A DNA stretch of 64,000 bases from Paracorniculantispora psalliotae (lineage: Eukaryota; Ascomycota; Sordariomycetes; Hypocreales; Cordycipitaceae): NCBI GenBank assembly GCA_002796755.1, contig PHFE01000008.1:4284222-4348221 (forward strand), in the 5' to 3' direction. This document shows, piece by piece, positions 45,580-57,700 of this stretch. The translations under genes were made by a program, and so were the position numbers. The notes under the pieces are model-generated. The model did not search any database. It was not told the origin of the DNA and was given only the letters and a program-made list of their open reading frames with translations. Positions within the stretch are counted from its first letter, which is position 1. Each line of letters opens with the position of its first letter.

Positions 45580-46068
45580 CGTTTGGCGTTCAAAAATTGT
45601 CTGATGAAGGTCCTCAGTACATCTACGCCTTTTGCTTTGTGCGCTGGATTGCTACGAAAACAAAGCTCTGGGCTGGGTGCTGTCTTAACTTAATATTGGT
45701 GGGCTCCAGTTGCGACGGGGGGTTTGGAGCTGCGCTATTGGTGGAGAATTACCCCGGAATCGGCACCGGCCAGCTACCCCAGAGTCAAGCTGTTGATCAA
45801 CTTCAGCAGAATAACGCGCACATAAGGACGGCAATTGACGGGCCGGGGAACAAAATGAGTGAATTCGTGGCGTTTATTACTACGTTGCGTTCGGGTTTTA
45901 ATTTATCGCTTTTTTATTGCCTTATTCCCCAACTGTCCTCGTTATACCCGTACGCTAGCTTCTCACATATCACCCCTCCCCCAGTTGATCTATCTTGCTT
46001 GTTTAGCCAGTATACCACCTCAATTCAATTTTGTGTCATCAGCGCGCCAATTCCATTGTGGGCATAGG
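45580..46068. other. Intergenic region upstream of the PL8 gene
   Basis: Promoter side of the lyase gene. No coding frame is supported. It becomes AT-rich toward 45890-46020. Confidence 0.5.
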
Positions 46069-47286
46069 TTATAAACCCGCCAATGGATTATACCAACGTT
46101 CAACACCGCCTTGGTACGCCCGGTAAAACCTTTCGTAAGTGCTGTCTTGGTCGGGACACTTTTTATGCGCAATGAACAACGCAAACCGCATTTCACGACA
46201 CGTGTATTTGACAGGTTCCCAACGGCGGGGAAACCTGGCCAAAAGTTCTTCAAAATGCGGGAGACTGTCTTTCATGAATCCATCTTTATACGTCGCGATT
46301 TCCTCCTTCGAGCCTGTTCTCCATTTCCTGCCGAAATTCGGCGTAGACGGCTTTCTCTCTCCAGGAAAAAGTACATGTCTTCTCTTCCAGGCGTTCGAGA
46401 GGATAGCCAGATGAGGACGTAGAGAAAAGATTCCAAATCATGGTAGCACCGATGCTCTTCGCCACGAAGAATGTCGCGGGCCATGAACGGGAACCTCCAT
46501 CGTCTGGCGTTTGAAGCACTGCGGCGAAGAATCAGCATGCCGCGGGAGTGGTTGTTCTCTTCATTGGGCTCGGTGATCACGATAGTATCAGGCGAAATAT
46601 TGTGATGTAGAATTCCGTTCTTATAAAGCCACTGATGATGTCTTGTGGCTGCTTCAAGAACGCTAAGAAGCTGAAGGGGGGTCGTTATATGCTCTCAAAA
46701 CGATTCCTGCCGGTCGAGCCAGGCTGATGCTATACATTTGCGGATGCCAGACAGTCTCTCTCTGATCTTTGTAGAAGTAGTCTTTGTAAGCTTTTTCGGT
46801 ACCAAATTCGTTATGTCTCTCGATACAGTCGATTAAATGAACGAGACCGGCCCAGATTTCTACATCCGTTATATGGCTGGTATGCTCTATCGCTTTGTTG
46901 GTATTGTCGTCCTTGTCCTGGTTATCTTTGCCGTTTTTGTTGTCGGCTCTGTCTGTTGCCTCGTCGGTGTCTTGGACAACAGATTCGTTATCTGTGCTGT
47001 GTCGCTCGCTGCATAAGCGGAAAAACGCTTTTAGATCGAAGCGAGGCGCTGGCGTTAGATTTAGGAGGAGCTCGAACAGTTTAAGTCCGACATCTTTATT
47101 TTCGCAGCGGCATAAAACGGCTCGAGAGGCTTCGTTTCCGATGAAATTTAGGAATAAAAATGCTTCCGCTTCTTCAAAAAATTCCTCACTACTCGTTGCG
47201 AGCTCGAGCAGCTCCGCGGCCGGTCCTGCCACGCCATGGAGAGGATGCTTCCGAATAGCTACCAATTCTGAGTCATGGAACAGCAT
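46069..47286 (-). pseudogene. FunK1-type fungal protein kinase, broken
   Basis: Three reading frames are needed to follow one kinase-like protein. Frame a runs from ATG 47286 to YSISLARPAGIVLRAYND. Frame b continues with LQLLSVLEAATRHHQWLYKN, ILHHNISPDT, and YHDLESFLYVLIWL. Frame c ends with HFEELLARFPRRWEPVK and CREMRFALF. The first break is a run of six C on the minus strand (plus strand 46676-46681), one base too many for the frame. The second lies around 46340-46400. The catalytic loop has decayed as well: HHNISPDT stands where the family has HRDISPGN, and the DLD metal motif is missing between GMLI and FMARDIL. It is a relic or pseudokinase rather than an active enzyme. Confidence 0.75.
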
Positions 47287-47613
47287 ACTCCCGAGATAGA
47301 AACTTTATAGCCGCCTAGAAATCAAGTTGTATGAAACAGAGAAAGCAGCGGCTATCAAAGAAGCAGAAGACGTTAGCACGGCGGAGAAAAACTCAGATTC
47401 CAGGGTCAAAGTCACGGCGTTTGCTCGACGTTCGTTTGCACGGCCGCCTGACAAATTTCACAAACACACAGTTGACATCTTTGAATGTGATTTAGGGCTA
47501 AAATTAAGCGAATATTCTCTGATTGAGGTTATGGGTAACCAAACACATTGCTTCTGCCAAATGGTTCAACACTGGGAAGTTTGACGTAATTTATAATGGT
47601 GTCGCCCACTTCT
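47287..47613. other. Intergenic region, no gene seen
   Basis: Between the kinase relic and the formamidase stop. Only fragmentary open frames are present. Confidence 0.5.
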
Positions 47614-48968
47614 TCAGCTTGTGAGTGCGCATGTTCCCAAGTCTTGCTTCACAGGCTCCGCTTCAATAGAAATATCAAACTGGAAAATATCCATGGGAAT
47701 ACCGAGTGTCGTGCATACATTCGGGATATCGACAATTCCCGCAATGGTACCTCGCACCGGCGCGCAAGAAAGCAGAAGATAAATCTGCTCGCCCGAGTAT
47801 CCTGCGCATCGCGTTAGCCTCCATCTCTACGCAGTACAAGCGGTGATTGCTTACCAAACTGTTTAAGATACTGAATCGCGCGAAGGCAAGCCTGTCTGTA
47901 GGCCACCGTGGCGTCCATGTAATGCTGCTTGCCGTGTTCGTCCACAGAGAATCCCTCAAAGGTTAGGTAGCGCGACGGTCCGTAGTGAGGCGCCACCTCG
48001 CCCGGCAGGAAGACGGGATGCGGGACGGCCCTGGACTGCATGCCATTCTTGATGAGGTCGAATCTGATGGTGATGATGCCTGCCATCTCAATGGCGCCGC
48101 AAAAGCTAATTTCTCCGTCGCCTTGGCTGAAATGCAAATCTCCGACGGAAAATTTGGCGCCGGCGACATGCACAGGGAGATATGTCTTGGAGCCACGAGA
48201 AATGTTGCAAATGTCTACGTTGCCACCATGCTCGGGTCGTCCAGGCACAGTTCTGGCGCCTTCCTTTGCAATGCGAGTTTTGAGATCGTCGGACGCAGTA
48301 CCTGAGTGGGCGTTGACTTCGTTGGGAAGCTGGGCGAGGATCTTGCCTGGATGGGTCATGGCACCGGCTTCGACGAGGCCACTCTCGCGCTTGTTCCATT
48401 CGGCGAGCACTTCGGCCGAGGGTGCACAGCCGAGAATTCCTGGATGAATGAGACCTGGGAAGCGCACGCCAGGGATGTGACGGCTGGAGCAGTAAATGCC
48501 GTCAAAATCCCAGATGGCTTTGGCTGCCTTGGGGTAGTGCTCGTCCAGAAAGCCGCCACCGTTTTCCTTCGCAAAGATGCCAGTGAAGCCCCAGGGCGAA
48601 TGATCAAATGGCTGCACGTCAGTAATGTTAACGACAAGTAAGTCGCCTGGTTCGGCGCCTTTGATATCGAAGGGCCCAGTCAAATAGTGGATTTTGGTGA
48701 GGTCAACATCGCGGACGTCGTTGGCGCTGTCATTGTTGCCAATTTGACCGCCCGTCCAATCCAAACATTCAATTTTGACAGTCTCGCCAGGCTCAACGGC
48801 ACCGATACTCGGGACTATTGGATTTAGCTTCTAACAAGAAAAAAAGGGAGGGCTGTAATAGACGACGGCTGGCTTACTGTCTGGGTGCCAACGGTTGTGC
48901 AGATACGGCTGCTGATCGGCGGGGACGTCGAAGGAGACGGACTGCGCAGTGCGAATCTTGCCAGGCAT
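47614..48968 (-). CDS. fmdS: Formamidase (acetamidase/formamidase family)
   Basis: Three exons: 48968-48878, 48814-47855 and 47801-47614, with introns of 63 and 53 nt, giving 412 aa, the usual length. The start reads MPGKIRTAQSVSFDVP; joints read RWHPD-IPSIGAVEPG and LKQFG-YSGEQIYLLLS. Family blocks are DWTGGQIGNNDSANDV, DHSPWGFTGIF, PGLIHPGILGCAPS, VHVAGAKFSVGDLHFSQGDGE and GIVDIPNVCTT. The enzyme hydrolyses formamide to formate and ammonium. In Aspergillus nidulans fmdS is under AreA nitrogen control. GATA motifs are present upstream here (for example ttatct at 49277 and 49415), but no more often than chance would allow. Confidence 0.93.
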
Positions 48969-49655
48969 GGTCACAAAACTTCAATACAAAGTATAGAATA
49001 ATGTAAAGCTTCCGATTCAATAATATATAGAGAATTCTGAAAGAAACGCAGTCAATTCTCGAGTTGGGCACACACCCGACTTATAAGGAACGCCTCGTGC
49101 GGGGGAGCGCCAGGTAGCTATTGTCGGGCGCTTTGAGCGTGCAGCCTTTCTACCCCGCATGCTGCGCATCGGAAGCTGCATCATGGAGACTAGACGATTG
49201 GCACTCGGCATTCGGAGGTTGGATGAGCGGAACGATGCCTGCGTATGGCGGAATGATGGGAACCGGTACCACAGCGTTATCTAGACCCGTGACAACTTCC
49301 GCACAGCGTGTCGCATGCATGCGACGTGCATTTGGCAGGACTCGAGCATGTATTTATAATTTGATACGTTCTGGCGCAAATAGACCCCATATAAGCTTTT
49401 GTATGCCCGAATTCTTATCTGCTCCAATTTTTGAATCTGCGGGGTCGACTGATTGCGCCGTTAGTTGGGTAGTGGTCGCAAAGATAGCATCGCGTGAATT
49501 GCTAGTGACATTTTAGAGTTGGCCACCTGTGTGTCGGATTCACTTTCTCTCCCCATTGGGCCGACTTGAATGGTTTTTATCGTTTGTCTTATAATTTCCA
49601 TCATGTTTGGCACACGACTGTTTGTCTCTATTGGCGAAAGAACAGATAGTCTGCT
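48969..49655. promoter_or_regulatory. Formamidase upstream region with GATA motifs
   Basis: AGATAA reads on the minus strand at 49277-49282 and 49415-49420, and AGATAG on the plus strand at 49482-49487. These fit the HGATAR consensus of AreA/NIT2 nitrogen regulators. In 690 bp about two such hits are expected at random, so this is weak support. No gene is seen in the region. Confidence 0.3.
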
Positions 49656-50282
49656 TCACTGCTTGCTTGCTATGACCTTTAGCCATTCCTGGTGCATCTC
49701 GTTATACATTTGCTTCACTTCCTGCATCCTCGCTTTCAGCGTATCCTTGTCAGTCTGATTGTCGACCTTATCAATCAACGCAGCGATCGACCTGCTGCTA
49801 AAGTACTCATTCTCTCTGTTGTACAGGTCGCGCTGCGCAACCTGCTCTTGCGTCTCGTGGCCTTGCACGCGAAACACTTGCTCAAGCACTTTAATGTCAT
49901 CGCCAAAGCCGAACAGGTCCGCGGACTCTTGGTGCGTAAAGAGATAATAAAAATCATGGAATCCAGCCCAGGCAATGGCGCTCATGCACAGACTGCAGGG
50001 CTCATGGGTCGCAAGAAAGATGGTGTCGTTGGCCGGGTTCGGCCGGCAGGAGGCCTTGGGGTACGTGACGGTGAAGAACTTTTGGATACAGTTCAGCTCA
50101 CCGTGCAGCAGCGGCGAGACGGTGCCATTGTTCGTCGCGATGGTAAGCGGGCGCAGACTGTCGCGAGCGAGCACGGCGGCGCCAAAGAGGGGGTTGCCGA
50201 GCTGAATGGCTTCTTTGGTGACAGGGGCGATGGACTCCTGAACTACCTGGAGCAGGCTGAAGAGTAGAGATGTTGTATTCAT
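49656..50282 (-). CDS. CMP/dCMP-deaminase-fold (cytidine deaminase-like) protein
   Basis: A single exon of 208 aa from ATG 50282 (MNTTSLLFSLLQ). The zinc site is complete: His60 and Glu62 in LLHGELN, and Cys96 and Cys99 in THEPCSLCMSAIAW. The PCxxC spacing is that of the deoxycytidylate, guanine and tRNA-adenosine deaminase branch rather than small cytidine deaminases. The C-terminal 80 residues are charged and helical (DKVDNQTDKDTLKARMQEV). The substrate is unknown; a nucleobase or related amine is likely. It is downstream-facing toward formamidase on the same strand, and both would release ammonium. Confidence 0.85.
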   Translation of the reverse strand: MNTTSLLFSLLQVVQESIAPVTKEAIQLGNPLFGAAVLARDSLRPLTIATNNGTVSPLLHGELNCIQKFFTVTYPKASCRPNPANDTIFLATHEPCSLCMSAIAWAGFHDFYYLFTHQESADLFGFGDDIKVLEQVFRVQGHETQEQVAQRDLYNRENEYFSSRSIAALIDKVDNQTDKDTLKARMQEVKQMYNEMHQEWLKVIASKQ

Positions 50283-51643
50283 GGTTGAACTCTGAAGAGA
50301 CGATTGGCAGATACGAAAGGTAGTGAGAGGGAAGCAAATATTAGATGTACGATGATGGCAGATTAAGATTTTAAGCATAGAAGCTAGCGTCATCATAGGT
50401 CGCGAGTCATTTCGGCGATTACCAAGAACATGGTTGATTGAGACATTACGGTGGACACACACGTGAGGTGCTATCTTGCTGTAAGCATCACTGTTGATAA
50501 GACTCAAGCGACCAGAGATTTGCCCAATATCGTCGGTGCCCGCCGACTGAGGGGGGCTGCCGTGCATGTCACTGCCGCAGCCAATCTCGATGCCCAATGG
50601 CGTATGGAAGAGGGAATGATGGCTGAGACAGCGTGATGCTTCGTAGAGCACTTGAATAATGAAGAACGAAGAAAGAGGCATTCATGACGGATATATTATA
50701 ACTCGGCCAAGGAAATGGTATAATGACCTGAGACGACGAATACGATCCAGCAGTCCTATGTTAAATGAACAGCGCCGGTGTGGACCGTGTGGCGTGGAGC
50801 TAGCCTGCCGTACCGTCGCGGTTGAAGTCGTCGAGAAGAGCACCAAAGCAACTACGGCGGCTTCGCGCGCCGGCGATCGATCTCATGATGGAGATTCAAA
50901 CGACTAAAAAGGAATCTTCGCTATCTAAGGAGAATTTCTTTTAAATCGCATTCCTGCTGACATAATTTCTCTCGACGACCTGGCGCAAAAGTCGTTCGGA
51001 CAGCCTCCACTTAGCCGTCACAGCATGAAACTCGCCCAGTCGCGACTCCGTCTCCAAAAGGCCCCTACACGTTTTATCGCCCCCATCTCCATCACCATCC
51101 GCGACAAATGCCCGAACAAGGGCATGCAATTTCGTATTTCCTCCCCTCTCTGCTACCAGATTGCGGCAGGGCATGGTTAATTTTCTCCGGTGCCCTGCCC
51201 TGCCCAGACGGCGTGGCTCCTCTGCGGCGCGCGCCGCGACACACTACCTACACCACGCCTTGTCTCAGCTTCTGCTGCGCCCATGGCCTGCAGCAGGCCA
51301 CTTTGCACCGTGGAGGAAACGAATCTGGTATCAGTTGGGTGGCACCTTGGTTTGGTTTCCTGTGTTTCTGAGAGGAGGTTGAATTGGCATCTTTCTCCTT
51401 GCATCGTTGTTTTTTGGTGGTTGTCTTCTCATTTAACCCACGGCATCGGATCGCCATCGATTTTACATATTATTTCCGGATAGCTGCTGAGCGGCAACCG
51501 AGCGCGACGGACACTCACTAATAATAATATACTATTCGATTCAGTGTGCGACAGATCTCCATTGCTAAGGCTTGGGATTGATTTCCTACTTGCCAATCGA
51601 CGAATTCGGGCCTATGCTAGCCACCGACGGCCTCAACATAACC
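50283..51643. other. Divergent intergenic region, no gene seen
   Basis: A 1.36-kb gap between the deaminase and the next plus-strand gene. Short frames on both strands lack domains. Confidence 0.5.
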
Positions 51644-52725
51644 ATGGTTTCTAGTGCCTCCCTCGCGGCGAGCTATCTGCTGGCCCGAACCGCATCCGCC
51701 AGCCTCGCCCTTGCCGATACCGTCTTTGTTCGCACCCAAGATGTCCTCCTGACGCCGTACTCGTCCCTCGTCTCGCCCGAGTCCCTCATGTCGAAATCCG
51801 TGCTCCGTCGCCAACAGCAGCTGGCCGACTCCGACCCCAGCATGGAGGGCATCCAGCTCATGGCCGACGGCAGCCTCAACCTCACCGCCTGGGAGACAGA
51901 CACCAACAATGCCTGCATCGACGCGCTGCGCGCCATCACGCGCTCCAGCAACCCGTCGGGCAACTGCATCTGCTACAACCTGCCGTCGCTCGACGCCGAG
52001 AGCGGTGTCTTCGAAGCCGAGCTGCGCCTGTACAAGGTGTCGGACCCGCGCGGCAGCTGGAGCGGCATCAAGCCCACGGATATCAAGGTCAGCGTGTCGT
52101 ACAATGGCGCGAGCGCGAGTCCCGTCAAGGCGGAGACGTTGACGGGCAAAGGCATGCAGGGCAACATGTCGTCCGTGGCGAAGCGGGGGGATTTGGCTGC
52201 CCGCGAGGATCACAATCCGGAGCTGCTGCAGGCATACATGCTAGTTGGCCAAATCGATGAGACGAAAATAGTGGACTCCATGTCCATGTAAGTAAAATTT
52301 TATTTACTTGAGTGGGCAATTTCGGACTAACGTGCGACAGGGCTGCTCTTCAATCTCTTGTTATGCCCACCTTGACCCTCGCCGCCACCAACAACAGTGG
52401 CATCCGCATCGCCACCAATGTCAGTCTCAACGAGGCAACATTTCTCAACGGCGTCTTTTCGCGCCAAGTCGTCCAGTCGGACTTTTCGGCTGCTCAAGCG
52501 GCTGTTGATGATGCCCTTGCCGCCCTGCACAACGGTACTGCAGCGTTTATCCTTCCCGGCGTCCAGCTCATGATTTTTCCCATCGGTCTCGTCATCACCT
52601 CCGTCTGGTTGGCGATTGGACTGCTCGCGTATGGCATGGGAACATTTGAGAGAATCCAATATGCCGAGATGTATAAGCAGCGCAAGGGTCTTGATGCTGG
52701 CCGCGGACGCGGCAAGACCTTTTAA
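51644..52725 (+). CDS. Fungal protein of unknown function with signal peptide and C-terminal membrane segment
   Basis: Two exons, 51644-52287 and 52341-52725, with a 53-nt intron (GTAAGT, CTAAC, GACAG) joining IVDSMSM to AALQSL, giving 342 aa. The ATG at 51644 has an ideal ACCATGG context and starts a signal-like stretch (MVSSASLAASYLLARTASAS); another ATG 30 nt upstream (51614) is possible. The luminal part has several Asn-X-Ser/Thr sites and a Cys pair in NCICYNLPSL. Near the C-terminus a hydrophobic segment (about residues 285-308, LMIFPIGLVITSVWLAIGLL) is followed by a basic tail (KQRKGLDAGRGRGK), so it is a likely single-pass membrane protein. I do not recognise the family. Confidence 0.75.
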
Positions 52726-53158
52726 TTCAAGTGGCATGGCTGCGCAAAGCTGGTCTTTGGGCTGCTCAACTTGGACGGCCGGACATTAACTTCTTTCAGC
52801 ATTTTTTTTAAACTCTTAGCTTAGCATTGGATTATAGAATGGGACAATTTGGAGTCACGTATTGTAAGCACAGCATTTTTAATTGAAGGGTTCATTTAGA
52901 CTATCCAATCTGGGTATAAGCGCGTGCTGCTTACTCAAACCTAAATAACGCCAATAGGCCATTCGTGCATCATTATTGCGTAGCCATTTCATAATAACAA
53001 TACTTCGCTTTCCGTTATACAAAGGAGACGGGGAACACGATAAAAAGATGAAACAAATAAACGTGCGAGGCCGATAGGAAAAAAATGAAAAATAAAAACC
53101 AGTTCGCCAATTCATGAAATATAAAGACAAAGGAGTAGGTTGCACAACAGCAGAATGA
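52726..53158. other. Convergent 3' flanks, no gene seen
   Basis: AT-rich 3' region shared by two convergent genes. Confidence 0.55.
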
Positions 53159-54754
53159 TCATGCGGAAATGCTCAAGCGACGCTCCGAACTTCGCAACCG
53201 GTTCTTTGCCCACATGAAGGACTCGACAAACATCATGTACGCGCCCGTGACGATCCAGAACGAGATGATGATGCCGAGTCCGCCCACGAGACGCGCGTCC
53301 ACGATGCGGCTGACAATCGCCTCGCGCATGGCATTGTTCATCATGAGCCAGCCGTAGAGGGGCACAAGCTGCTGCGCGTCCTCCGACAGCGTGCGCGACG
53401 ACGCATCAGGCGCCGCGCGGGCCAACTCGGCGGCGTGCTCGGCAATGGTGTCGGTCATGCGCCAGGCGACCTTGTTGCCAATCTTGTCCCAGGTGCACTG
53501 GCAGGCGGCGGTGCGGGCGGCGGCGCTCATGCGCGTGCGGAGGCCCTTGTCCGAAGCCAGCTTGACGGCCTTGCTGACTAAGTCGTCGAGATCGTTGGGT
53601 GGCACGAGGTAGCCGGTGTCGCCGTGGGCGACAATGTCGGACGGACCGCCCTCGTCGCGGGCGATGACGGGCACGCCACTGGCCATGGACTCGAGAACGA
53701 CGAGACCAAAGGTTTCTGTGACGGAGCAGTGCAGGAAGACGTCTGCGCTGGCATAGTAGGCGGCGAGCTCCTCGCCAACCTTGAATCCGGTGAAGATGAC
53801 CCTGCCTTCCTCGCGGAGAGGGTCAAACAACTCCTGGACCTCTTTCTCGACGTCGGGGTTTCTGTTGCCGCCCACAATGACCATCTTGTACGGCAAACCG
53901 CGTGCCTCGAGCTCCTTGGCCGCCTTGGCGAGAAAATCGAATCCCTTTTCGCCCGAGACGCGGCAGATGGTGACAAAAATGGTCTCGCCATTTGGCGCAA
54001 TCTGCTTGCGCAGCTCCTCACTGCGGCGCGTGGGGTTGAAGAGCTCCGCGTTGACACCGCGGGTTAGCAGCTCGAGCTTGTCGGCCTGGACCTTGTTCTT
54101 CACGAGGTAGCGCTTGACGAATCGCGAGGGGTAGAAGATGGTCTTGACGGAGCTGTGGCGGAAGAGGTAGCTCTGAACCGCGTCAAAGGCGAAGACGGCG
54201 CCGTAGCTCAGCGGCGGGGGGAAGAGGATGTCGCAGTAGCCGGAGAGGTCGGTCTGGAAGTTGCAGATGACGGGGATCTGGCGCTCCTTGGGCTGCTGGC
54301 GCAGCTGCAGCATGACCTGGAAGCCGAGGCTGGCGGGCGAGGCAATGTAGATGAGGTCGGGTGGCTGGTCGGGGCCAAACGTCTTGGCGTAGAGGATGGA
54401 GTTGCGCACCGGGTAGACGACGGAGAGCTCCGGGTTGAACGGGAGCGGGTAGCCGGTGACGCGGAACTCGGGCTGCTCGCCCGCGACGCCCTTGTCGACG
54501 GGCGCGAAGCGCGGCGAGGCCGACGGCGACGGCGGCGCGGAGAAGGCGTCGTGGCTGGAGCGGCTGTGCGGCGCGACGACAGCGACCTGCGCGCCGTGCT
54601 CGCGCAGGTGGTTGACGAGCATAATGGTCGTCCGGCTCACGCCGTTGACGGGGCCAAAGGACTCGGTGCAGAGCAGGATACGCTTGCCGCGCAGCTCGCT
54701 GGGAAACTGCGCGAGGTCATGCTCGGGGTATCGGCTGGCAGTGGTGGACGCCAT
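53159..54754 (-). CDS. GT4-type glycosyltransferase with C-terminal membrane anchor
   Basis: A single exon of 531 aa. The ATG at 54754 (MASTTASRYPEHD) is the first in frame; the frame beyond it starts only with TTG. The N-terminal Rossmann half shows RILLCTESFGPVNGVSRTT. The C-terminal half shows FVTICRVSGEKGFDFLAKA and the retaining-transferase EX7E motif ETFGLVVLE (Glu347 and Glu355), then SGVPVIARDEGGPSDIV and GYLVPPND. A hydrophobic segment near the end (GLGIIISFWIVTGAYMMFV) precedes a basic tail, suggesting anchorage to a membrane with a cytosolic catalytic domain. Relatives include mannosyl-, glucosyl- and glucuronosyltransferases acting on lipids. UDP-glucose dehydrogenase is the next gene, divergent across 4 kb. 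Confidence 0.88.
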   Translation of the reverse strand: MASTTASRYPEHDLAQFPSELRGKRILLCTESFGPVNGVSRTTIMLVNHLREHGAQVAVVAPHSRSSHDAFSAPPSPSASPRFAPVDKGVAGEQPEFRVTGYPLPFNPELSVVYPVRNSILYAKTFGPDQPPDLIYIASPASLGFQVMLQLRQQPKERQIPVICNFQTDLSGYCDILFPPPLSYGAVFAFDAVQSYLFRHSSVKTIFYPSRFVKRYLVKNKVQADKLELLTRGVNAELFNPTRRSEELRKQIAPNGETIFVTICRVSGEKGFDFLAKAAKELEARGLPYKMVIVGGNRNPDVEKEVQELFDPLREEGRVIFTGFKVGEELAAYYASADVFLHCSVTETFGLVVLESMASGVPVIARDEGGPSDIVAHGDTGYLVPPNDLDDLVSKAVKLASDKGLRTRMSAAARTAACQCTWDKIGNKVAWRMTDTIAEHAAELARAAPDASSRTLSEDAQQLVPLYGWLMMNNAMREAIVSRIVDARLVGGLGIIISFWIVTGAYMMFVESFMWAKNRLRSSERRLSISA

Positions 54755-57700
54755 TATAAGAGAGAGGAGGAGAAGGAAAGCAGAGAAGCCGCCTTGAGCG
54801 GTGTAGGTCAATCCGTAGATGGAAAGTGTGCAAGAGAACTGCGACGGCGCTGGCGTGTAAGCGCAGTCGGACGGCAGTGTCGGTTTCTTGAGGACTCCTG
54901 TAGTGAGATACAGAAGCAGCTGTGAGAAGTAAAAAAATATGTCTACGGAGAGAGTATGAGAAAAAGTGGTTACAGCAGACGTCAGAGGATATACATGAGT
55001 GGCAGAAAGCGGCTTAACACCTGACTAGGTTGCATTTCAATATGTGAACAAGGCTCCCCACGCAGGCGGCGAGACGAGAGACGAGACCATCTGCATGGGA
55101 GAAGGCCGGACAGCTGCACGTGTAGCGGCGAGACGTCTGCGGGCCCCAAGCTTACTGGCCCTAGAAGCCTTTGCAGTGACTCTTTGCCCAGAACCAAAAT
55201 CGATTGTACCTTGCTTTATTTTTAATTTTTTGTTGGGGCAAAACATTTGTGTGGCAATCTTCCATCAAGGCGGCGGTGACACTCGGCGCGCTACCGGAAC
55301 TGTCCACGGGATGGGACAAAAAGGGTAGCAGAACAGGACAAGGAAAGAATAAGCAAGTGGCGTGCAGCCTTGCCCTTGTTGCCGTGATGCCAATGCTGGT
55401 TGGTCACTTTGGGGGAAGATGTAGCAATGGCAGGTGGAGGAATGGCCACGGGCATCGCGGGATGGCTGCAGTTTGTCCGGCAGCAAAGGTGGGGGGAGGA
55501 GGAGGGGTGCACAACACATCACACACGAGGGAGGGGACTTTGTGAAGGTGGCGGGGGAGGGGTCGCAGGTTCTCGGTAGCTAACAGATGCAGATGAACGG
55601 TCGCGTGAATCGGAGCCTGCATTTTGTGTTTTGAGCTGCAGTTTTGCCTCCATGAGAACGCATTCTCCGACTACGTCTATGGGCTGTAAGTGTGTTCATG
55701 GCAAGTGTTTACAAAGGCCAAATGCAAACAGAGTTGGGCGCAGCATTCACTACTCTTTCACCAATGCTGCAACTTAAACGGCTGCGTCGAACTTCGTTTC
55801 ATTCTGTAAAATTCCATCTTTTGCAGTCCTTGGCCCCAGTTCCCTTCTTCCTGGTCCTTGCATTGCCGTAAACGGGTGGCCTGTGTCGCGATCGACCAAT
55901 CACGGGCCGCATCGCCACCACATTCTCCATCGCGGCCAATGACAGGCCCAGCATGCTTTGCCATCACCAGGCTTCGCTCTCTCCCGCGCCGCCGCCCGGC
56001 GTAGCAAGCATGGGGAATGCGTGCATCGAATTAGCGTGGCGATGAGAGGACCCGTGGGTATTTTGGTTGGTCAACGAGGCCGCACAACAAACCCGCGACA
56101 CAAAGCGAACGATGGATGGATGCGCGCGATGGTGTGAAAAAGATGCGCTCGTGACGAAGGAGTATTACGATGTATTAGAGTGTTTCGACAATTGTGTGTG
56201 TTTTTTCAATTATCGTCTCACCGCTTCTTGATGGCGCTACCTGTCCTTGCGCCGAAGCGAAATATTGACAAATTCGATCACGCTTGTTTGGCGGGCTCTG
56301 CTCTGACTTTGTACACTCCAGCCACGGATGCAGCCGAGCATGCTATTTCTGGGAACGCAGGTACTGCTTGCTGCGACGGCTACTATGGGTGTCGCGTGGC
56401 AGACACCGGCAGCGCAACTGGGAAAATCACAATTCAGGGTCTGAGCGAATACTCGATAAGGTTATCGTCATGCGCGCACACGAAACCAGACTGTTCAGGC
56501 ACTACCAGTTTCGTCCTCTGGCGGACACCCACTGAGGCAGATCAGTGTAAGCCGAGAGTCGGCCGATGAACCTTTTTACACAGGAAAAAGACCCCAAACT
56601 ACCACGCACGCAGGGATGCTCGTTAGCGCTGCACGCTATTTCTGTAGCTAAAATAGCGACTTCATCTGCTGCGCCAAACCGTTGAAGAACGAGCACCACA
56701 TGCCGTCTGTGAGTGGCCATGAGGCTGCCACGCGAGGGTTTACCCTTCCAGACCAATTCGAAAGAAACTTGAATCTTTTCTTGTCACGATGTGTGCGAGA
56801 TATTATCGAGAACGGTCTCAGGTCCAATTATTTGTTTCGTCTTCTGCTATGGCGCCACCTTTCACTGCAACTGTCCCTGCCATCTGATAGGTGCAATGCA
56901 AGCTCGCGTGCGAGAGCGCAGGCACGCTCACATGTAAACGAATAAGATGACTTTGGCGTTCAAAAGAACATTAGCCTTTATGATTCTGTAAATTGCTCGT
57001 GTGAGGACGAACAAGTTCCCACGCCAGGACAGTGGGGACGTTGCCGATCTTGGCAGGATGGCAGAGAGAAATGGGTAAGAGGTAACTAGATGAAACCAAG
57101 AACCAGAGTTGACGGCAACTCTATTCAATAGCGTTTCCCTTGACCCAATGGCTGGATACTTTATCGCATCTGTAGTGGGGTTACTTGTGGTTTCTTTTTT
57201 TTCTCAGAGTGCTTCTCTTTTTGCTCCGTTGCATGATTGGACGACTCGCACGAGCATGTCGCGTGCCAAGACGGCCAAGAGAGGAATCGCTGGCAGCATA
57301 CATGTATGGGAAATGACTTGGCTGCGTGGCTTGTTTCCAAAGTTGGCTCGGCGGACGATTTATTGGTGCAATTGACTTGTCCTGTGCATATTGGACGGCA
57401 ATTGGTGTTGCCGGCAAGTGTGTATGTGTATATGCTCTTGTTGCGATGGACACAGACCCTGAACCTGGTAAAAGTGTCAAATCGGCAGGCACCCGCTGTA
57501 CCGGCAAAAAAGTGCCGTCAGGGCCAATCTTTAGACGGGCGCGTCCCTCTGTCCGCGTAAGATGCTGTCGTCACGGACAAGGACGGGTCAGTGTCTGACG
57601 CCACAAAGATGAACCTTCGGCGCCGACTCGCTCGCGGTGGGCGTGTCAGGGGCGCCGCGACCGGATGGTGGCATGGCAAAGGGAGAAGCAGCGTGAAGCA

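Noticed and set aside
46650..46720. Small intron explaining the first frame change in the kinase relic
   Set aside because: The only GT...CAG candidate is 31 nt, shorter than any intron here, and would remove the conserved LRAYND segment; an extra C in the six-C run explains the shift better.
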